From Clostridia bacterium (GTDB lineage: Bacteria > Bacillota > Clostridia > Christensenellales > SZUA-584), in the NCBI GenBank assembly GCA_003249555.1, contig QKIQ01000095.1:1-64000 (forward strand): a stretch of 64,000 nt of DNA. Reading direction: 5' to 3'. The notes beneath the pieces are model-generated. The model ran no database searches. It had not been told where the DNA came from and was given only the letters and a program-made list of their open reading frames with translations. A program made the translations under genes and the position numbers. Below, piece after piece: positions 59,041 to 64,000 of this stretch. Position 1 is the first letter of the stretch, and every line of letters starts with the position of its first letter.

Positions 59041-59265
59041 CTTGCAGAAAAACATCCGCACGCTTCCTTGCTCCTCCTTATCCCCACAAAGCCTTGTGTC
59101 TTTGCGGGGGCCCCGGTATTAAAGCAAAGTGCGCTTTGCTCCGTTTTTCTTGCAGAAAAACATCTGCACGCTTCCTTGCTCCTCCTTATCCCCACAAAGC
59201 CTTGTGTCTTTGCGGGGACCCCGGTATTAAAGCAAAGTGCGCTTTGCTCCGTTTTTCTTGTGGAA
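59016..59265. repeat. 108-bp-period tandem repeat (about 2.3 copies), hairpin-rich
   Basis: GCAAAGTGCGCTTTGCTCCGTTTTTCTTG recurs at 59016, 59124 and 59232. The two full units differ at about two positions. Confidence 0.92.
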
Positions 59266-59282
59266 AAATGCGTTTATTATCT

Positions 59283-60719
59283 TTAGACGCGTACGTCACC
59301 TTTGATGCCAATTCGTCCCGAATATTTTGCCAATACCGGTTTTACCTGCTCGTCTACAAAGTCCTGCGTCTGTTTTGCGGCACATCCTGTGAATTTCTCT
59401 GGGTCCAGCAGGTTGTCAATTTCCTGAGTTGTAAGATGAAATGCCGCATCCTCTTTGATGAGGTCAAGCAGATTATTGCTTTGCCCGTGCAATTTGACGC
59501 GTTCCGCGGCAGCCATGGAATGTGTACGGATATGTTCGTGCAGATCCTGCCTGTCTCCCCCGCGCTTTACGGCTTCCATCAGTATCGTTTCGGTAGCCAT
59601 AAAAGGAAGCTCCTGGTTGATGTGATTTTTTATTACATTCTCATAAACCACAAGGCCGTCACTGATGTTGAGATAAAGATTGAGTATAGCATCGACTGCA
59701 AGGAAGCTTTGAGGAATCACGAGACGCTTGTTTGCCGAATCATCGAGTGTACGCTCAAACCACTGCGTTGAGGCCGTGACAGCGGCGTTTAACGGCATTG
59801 TGAGCACAAAACGGCAAAGGGCCCCCATGCGTTCACTGCGCATAGGGTTGCGCTTGTAAGCCATCGCTGAAGACCCTATCTGTTTTTTTTCGAAAGGTTC
59901 TTCCATCTCTTTGAGATTTTGCAGAAGTCTAAGGTCGTTGCTAAATTTATACGCGCTCTGCGCAATGAGAGACAGTGTGTTCAGCACGATTGAATCAAAT
60001 TTTCGGGGATATGTTTGGCCAGTCACGGCGTACGATGAAGAAAAGCCCATTTTCTCACAGACGATTTTATCCAGCAATTTCACTTTGCCCGTATCGCCAT
60101 TGAAAAGTGATAAAAAGCTGGCGCCCGTACCCGTTGTGCCTTTCACCCCGCGTAGCTTGAAATTGCTGATGATATCATTTATCTGCTGCAAATCCATGAG
60201 CAAATCCTGTATCCACAGTGTGGCGCGTTTGCCCACTGTGGTGAGCTGCGCAGGCTGAAAATGCGTAAAGCCAAGCGTCGGCATATCTTTGTATGTGAGC
60301 GCAAAACGCGACAGGTTCTCAATAACGCTTACAAGCTTGTCTTCGACGAGCTTTAGAGCACTGTGCATTACGATTAAATCGGTGTTGTCACCCACAAAGC
60401 AGCTTGTCGCACCGAGATGGATGATGGAACGTGCTTTGGGACACTGCTCGCCATAGGCGTGCACATGTGCCATTACATCGTGTCGCACAATTTTTTCCTG
60501 CGCCTCAGCCACATCATAGTTGATGTTGTTCATATGTTGTTTAAGCTCGGCAATCTGTTCGTCGGTGATATCAAGCCCCATGGTTTTCTCGCTCTCAGCA
60601 AGTGCCACCCAAAGTCTGCGCCATGTTTTGAATTTTAAGTCATCAGAGAAGGCTTCGGCCATTTCTTTTGAGGCATATCGTGTGATTAATGGATTTTCGT
60701 AAATATTTTTCATTTGCAT
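59283..60719 (-). CDS. purB: Adenylosuccinate lyase
   Basis: FSDDLKFKTWRRLWVALAESEK, LGATSCFVGDNTDL, GSSAMAYKRNPMRSERM. Confidence 0.96.
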   Translation of the reverse strand: MQMKNIYENPLITRYASKEMAEAFSDDLKFKTWRRLWVALAESEKTMGLDITDEQIAELKQHMNNINYDVAEAQEKIVRHDVMAHVHAYGEQCPKARSIIHLGATSCFVGDNTDLIVMHSALKLVEDKLVSVIENLSRFALTYKDMPTLGFTHFQPAQLTTVGKRATLWIQDLLMDLQQINDIISNFKLRGVKGTTGTGASFLSLFNGDTGKVKLLDKIVCEKMGFSSSYAVTGQTYPRKFDSIVLNTLSLIAQSAYKFSNDLRLLQNLKEMEEPFEKKQIGSSAMAYKRNPMRSERMGALCRFVLTMPLNAAVTASTQWFERTLDDSANKRLVIPQSFLAVDAILNLYLNISDGLVVYENVIKNHINQELPFMATETILMEAVKRGGDRQDLHEHIRTHSMAAAERVKLHGQSNNLLDLIKEDAAFHLTTQEIDNLLDPEKFTGCAAKQTQDFVDEQVKPVLAKYSGRIGIKGDVRV

Positions 60720-60727
60720 TCACCTTG

Positions 60728-61642
60728 TTATTGTTTTAAAAATTTTAATATAAATCGGGCAAAATTGCCATAGCAAATTTTTGAGACGAGACTTTTTGGA
60801 TATCCCCGGCGCAGCATTGCCTCGGGAATCATTTGAAAATCAGCGGTAGAATCAAGGCCTTTTGGCGTATATTGTATGCCGCAAAAATCCGAACCAAAGC
60901 CCACGGTATCTTCTCCCCCACAATCCAAAACAAATTCCATATGATCTATAACATCTTCAATATCGGCAAATCCCCCGCGTAAAAATTCCGTATAGAAGTT
61001 GATACCGATATATCCGCCACGCTTGATAATTGCTTTTATCTGTTCTTTTTTCAGGTTGCGCGCTGATGCATGCAAATCGTAAACGCATGAATGAGTTGCG
61101 CACGGCGAGAGATTATAGTGTTGCAGAGCTTCCCAAAAACCTTGTTCATTGATATGGGATAAATCGAGCGCGATATTGAGTCTGTTGAGCTCCTGAATGG
61201 CTTCTTCACCTTGCCGTTTGAGTCCGCCCTCAGCGAGACAACCGCTGGCGTATGTGTTTTCGCCGTTCCATGTGAGGCTGAATATCCGAACGCCTTTATC
61301 GTAAACCTGTGAAATATAATCATTTCGGCAATCGATGCTTTCACCGCTTTCAATCGCAAGAACAGCTTTAATTGTTTGGTTTGATTGAAGATTTGAGCCG
61401 TTTATGCAGTGAATGATATCTTTCGTGTTCTGTTTTACAAACGTGTGAAAGTACTCAATTTGCTTATCGCATAAAGTCAGTTTGTCTTTGGTTTCAGGAG
61501 GTACCCAAACCGCAAACGTCTGCAAAGCGATGCCTCCGCTTTTCATGCGTTTTATATCAGCGTGGTTAAAAAGCCTGCATGCACAGTCTTCTACGACATG
61601 ATAAGCAAGGAAATCCGAATGGGCATCCGCAATCTTAAACAT
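60728..61642 (-). CDS. Membrane dipeptidase (renal dipeptidase, M19 family)
   Basis: ADAHSDF, LDLSHINEQGFWE, ATHSCVYDLHASARNLKKEQIKAI, VGFGSDFCGI. Confidence 0.9.
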   Translation of the reverse strand: MFKIADAHSDFLAYHVVEDCACRLFNHADIKRMKSGGIALQTFAVWVPPETKDKLTLCDKQIEYFHTFVKQNTKDIIHCINGSNLQSNQTIKAVLAIESGESIDCRNDYISQVYDKGVRIFSLTWNGENTYASGCLAEGGLKRQGEEAIQELNRLNIALDLSHINEQGFWEALQHYNLSPCATHSCVYDLHASARNLKKEQIKAIIKRGGYIGINFYTEFLRGGFADIEDVIDHMEFVLDCGGEDTVGFGSDFCGIQYTPKGLDSTADFQMIPEAMLRRGYPKSLVSKICYGNFARFILKFLKQ

Positions 61643-61691
61643 ATCTAAGCCTCCAATCACTAGATAATATATATAAAAGCCCATAAAACTG

Positions 61692-61720
61692 AAAGAGGAA
61701 CCGAGATTTTCGGCTCCTCT
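61692..61720 (-). terminator. Terminator after rny
   Basis: Minus strand GAGGAGCCGA-AAATC-TCGGTTCCTC-TTTC. Confidence 0.6.
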
Positions 61721-61726
61721 GTTTGT

Positions 61727-63280
61727 TTACTTTGCGTAATCGACTGATCTGGTTTCTCTGATCACGTTGACCTTGATTTGGCCCGGATAGTCCAGATCCT
61801 TTTCGATCTTTTTCACGATGTCCTTGGCCATTAAATGCATGCCAGCATCGTCCACATCCTCAGGCTTGACCAATATGCGGACTTCACGTCCCGCCTGTAT
61901 GGCGTAGCACTTGTCGACGCCCGAGAACGAATTCGCGATTTCTTCCAAAGCTTCTAAGCGTTTTATGTAGTTTTCGAGAGTTTCACGTCTTGCACCGGGA
62001 CGTGCCGCAGAAATAGCGTCAGCCGACTGAACGAGAACCGCTTCAACGGTCTGCGCTTCGACATCGCCATGATGCGCCTGTATACAGTGTATCACATCGT
62101 TAGCTTCCCGGTATTTTTTTGCCAGATCGGCACCGATCTGTATGTGAGGCCCTTCGACCTCATGGTCAACTGCTTTTCCGATGTCGTGCAGAAGTCCGCC
62201 GCGTTTGGCAAGCTTCACATTGGCGCCAAGCTCTGCCGCCATGACTGCTGACAGGTGTGCTACCTCTAACGAGTGTTTAAGCACATTCTGCCCGTAGCTT
62301 GTGCGGTATTTGAGCCTTCCAAGAAGCTTGATGATTTCGGGATGCAGATTGTGTATGCCGGTATCAAAAGCGGCCTGCTCTCCCGCGTCACGAATCTCCT
62401 TATCCACCTCTTTACGTGCTTTCTTGACCATTTCTTCAATGCGAGCCGGATGGATTCTGCCATCGATGATAAGCTTTTCAAGCGCGATCCGCGCAACTTC
62501 CCTTCTGATAGGGTCAAATCCGGACAATATGACGGCTTCCGGCGTATCATCGATAATTAAATCAATACCAGTAGCTGTTTCCAGCGCACGGATGTTACGT
62601 CCTTCACGGCCAATGATTCTGCCCTTCATTTCATCGTTGGGCAGCGATACAACCGAAACGGTATTTTCCGCCACATGGTCAGCCGCATATTTCTGAATGG
62701 CATTGGCTATGATATCACGGGATTTCTTGTCGGCCTCTTCTTTGGCCTTATACTCGATATCCCGAACATAAACCGCCATATCGCGTCTGGTTTCCTGCTC
62801 GACCTTTTCAAGCAGCAGCGATTTTGCTTCGTCGATCGTCATGCCGGATATTTTCTCCAACTGGGCGACCTGATCGGCAAACACTTGGTCGATGTCTTCC
62901 TTGCGTTTGCTGACTTCCTTCAGCTTTTTGTTAATCTGTTCGTCTTTTGATTCCACGCTCGCCATTTTCTTATCAAGCGTTTCTTCTCTTTGAGCTAACC
63001 TTCTCTCGATTCTTTGGATCTCGCTTCGTCTTTCTTTGGTTTCTCTATCGAATTCAGTTCTTAAGGTGTGGATCTCTTCTTTGGCTTCCAGTATCGTTTC
63101 CTTCTTGACGGCTTCGGCTTTTCTCTGAGCTTCAGTCACAAGCTTTTTAACGGATTCTTCTGCCCTGCCTACTTTTGCTTCAGCTACGTTTCTTCTGTAA
63201 ATATAACCAGCAAACGCACCGATAACAACAGTTACAAGAGGCAGAATGACATGCCAAATATCCACTTTAGTATGTCGCAC
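61727..63280 (-). CDS. rny: Ribonuclease Y
   Basis: N-terminal TM, long coiled coil, KH motif [17 protein letters not shown] motif [13 protein letters not shown]. Confidence 0.97.
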   Translation of the reverse strand: MRHTKVDIWHVILPLVTVVIGAFAGYIYRRNVAEAKVGRAEESVKKLVTEAQRKAEAVKKETILEAKEEIHTLRTEFDRETKERRSEIQRIERRLAQREETLDKKMASVESKDEQINKKLKEVSKRKEDIDQVFADQVAQLEKISGMTIDEAKSLLLEKVEQETRRDMAVYVRDIEYKAKEEADKKSRDIIANAIQKYAADHVAENTVSVVSLPNDEMKGRIIGREGRNIRALETATGIDLIIDDTPEAVILSGFDPIRREVARIALEKLIIDGRIHPARIEEMVKKARKEVDKEIRDAGEQAAFDTGIHNLHPEIIKLLGRLKYRTSYGQNVLKHSLEVAHLSAVMAAELGANVKLAKRGGLLHDIGKAVDHEVEGPHIQIGADLAKKYREANDVIHCIQAHHGDVEAQTVEAVLVQSADAISAARPGARRETLENYIKRLEALEEIANSFSGVDKCYAIQAGREVRILVKPEDVDDAGMHLMAKDIVKKIEKDLDYPGQIKVNVIRETRSVDYAK

Positions 63281-63506
63281 CTCCTCTATTAAGTTTTAAA
63301 GCAAATATACCCCCATATAGAGTTCCCTTTGTATATCTGCCAATTGATAATGCACCTCAATTATAATCTTACAATTTGTTCTATAAAATTATACTCGCAG
63401 TGCGCACGAGATTGCTAATAAGGAATTATCTATAAAAAGAAAATAATAGTAATATCTCATATTAGAACCATAACCAATTCTATTATCTGCATAGAATTTT
63501 GTCAAG

Positions 63507-64000
63507 TCAGGATATACCCATGCGGCCACTTTCTTCGCTATGCCGGCTCTTTCGAAAGGCCAAAACAGCAAGGGAAAAACAGACTGCTGCGATAATCGGG
63601 TAATAGAATTTGAATCCTGTTACAATGGGCCATAATATCACGATAACACCGCAGAAGACATAACGCTTTATCTTCTTTTTACTCAAAGTAGTCTGTCTTA
63701 TTCTTTCTAGAGTTAATATAGAAGTATTCATCTCTCTTTGTGACCGCTGTTCAGCTTCTTCTTCATCCGGCAGCATATTATGCTTGGCGGCCAGTTTTAG
63801 GACATCTGCGCCGGATATCAATGTGATCTCTCTATCTATGCCATCGCATAGCTTTTGAGCGTTATCACTGAATTCACTTAGCGATAAAAATAGGAGTGCT
63901 TCGTTATTTGCGCGTAATACATCCAGAATATCAGACACATCTATCATTGAACGGGGATGGTTATGAAATGCGTATACCTTTGCTTCATTTTTGCGGGCAG
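63507..64000 (-). CDS. Partial membrane protein, C-terminal part; runs off the window edge
   Basis: Frame stays open upstream of the annotated ATG (63947): ARKNEAKVYAFHNHPRS-MIDVSDILDVLRANNEALLFLSLSEFSDNAQKL. Two TM helices near the C-terminus. Confidence 0.6.
   Translation of the reverse strand, partial: ARKNEAKVYAFHNHPRSMIDVSDILDVLRANNEALLFLSLSEFSDNAQKLCDGIDREITLISGADVLKLAAKHNMLPDEEEAEQRSQREMNTSILTLERIRQTTLSKKKIKRYVFCGVIVILWPIVTGFKFYYPIIAAVCFSLAVLAFRKSRHSEESGRMGIS

Noticed and set aside
59013-59270. CRISPR-like array
   Set aside because: Only about 2.3 copies, 108-bp contiguous units with no unique spacers, no cas genes.
58939-59286. 115-aa and antisense 83-aa repeat ORFs
   Set aside because: Arise because the 108-bp repeat period is divisible by three; overlap tRNA-Trp.
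58866-59771. 301-aa ORF with 36-aa repeats
   Set aside because: Reads through tRNA-Trp, its terminator and the 108-bp repeat array, then antisense to purB.

Overview
This 64-kb window looks like ordinary, gene-dense chromosome from an anaerobic, probably spore-forming Firmicute of the class Clostridia. That is inferred from LonB, YtfJ/GerW, DacF, the IspH-S1 fusion, ScpAB/ZapA, a T-box and a Na+-translocating decarboxylase operon. Most of it is conserved housekeeping: lonB/engB/lonA, hutP-cmk-plsC-ispH/rpsA, polA-coaE-SLT, pheST, scpAB, a biotin-dependent decarboxylase cluster, gap, miaB, mutS-mutL-miaA-hfq-ynbB-lexA, rnhA-proC, purB, rny, eight clustered tRNAs and a separate tRNA-Trp. I do not see a clear, self-contained new defence or mobile system. 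The signals most worth a second look are: (i) a 34-bp near-perfect palindrome (14-bp arms, 6-bp centre) abutting the predicted promoter of a tyrosine recombinase gene; (ii) an ECF sigma / RsgI-like anti-sigma pair whose ectodomain ends in recently duplicated beta-sandwich modules, next to the 3' end of a group II intron; (iii) a 108-bp-period tandem array of hairpins directly after tRNA-Trp; (iv) a LuxR-type membrane regulator / MMPL transporter / secreted LxxG-heptad protein module; (v) a membrane-anchored HExxH...E protein between miaB and mutS; (vi) terminator-like hairpins whose loops hold the Shine-Dalgarno of the following gene, seen twice; (vii) a decayed lipoprotein gene beside the tRNA cluster. 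All calls come from reading the sequence and the supplied ORF track. No database search or folding program was run.
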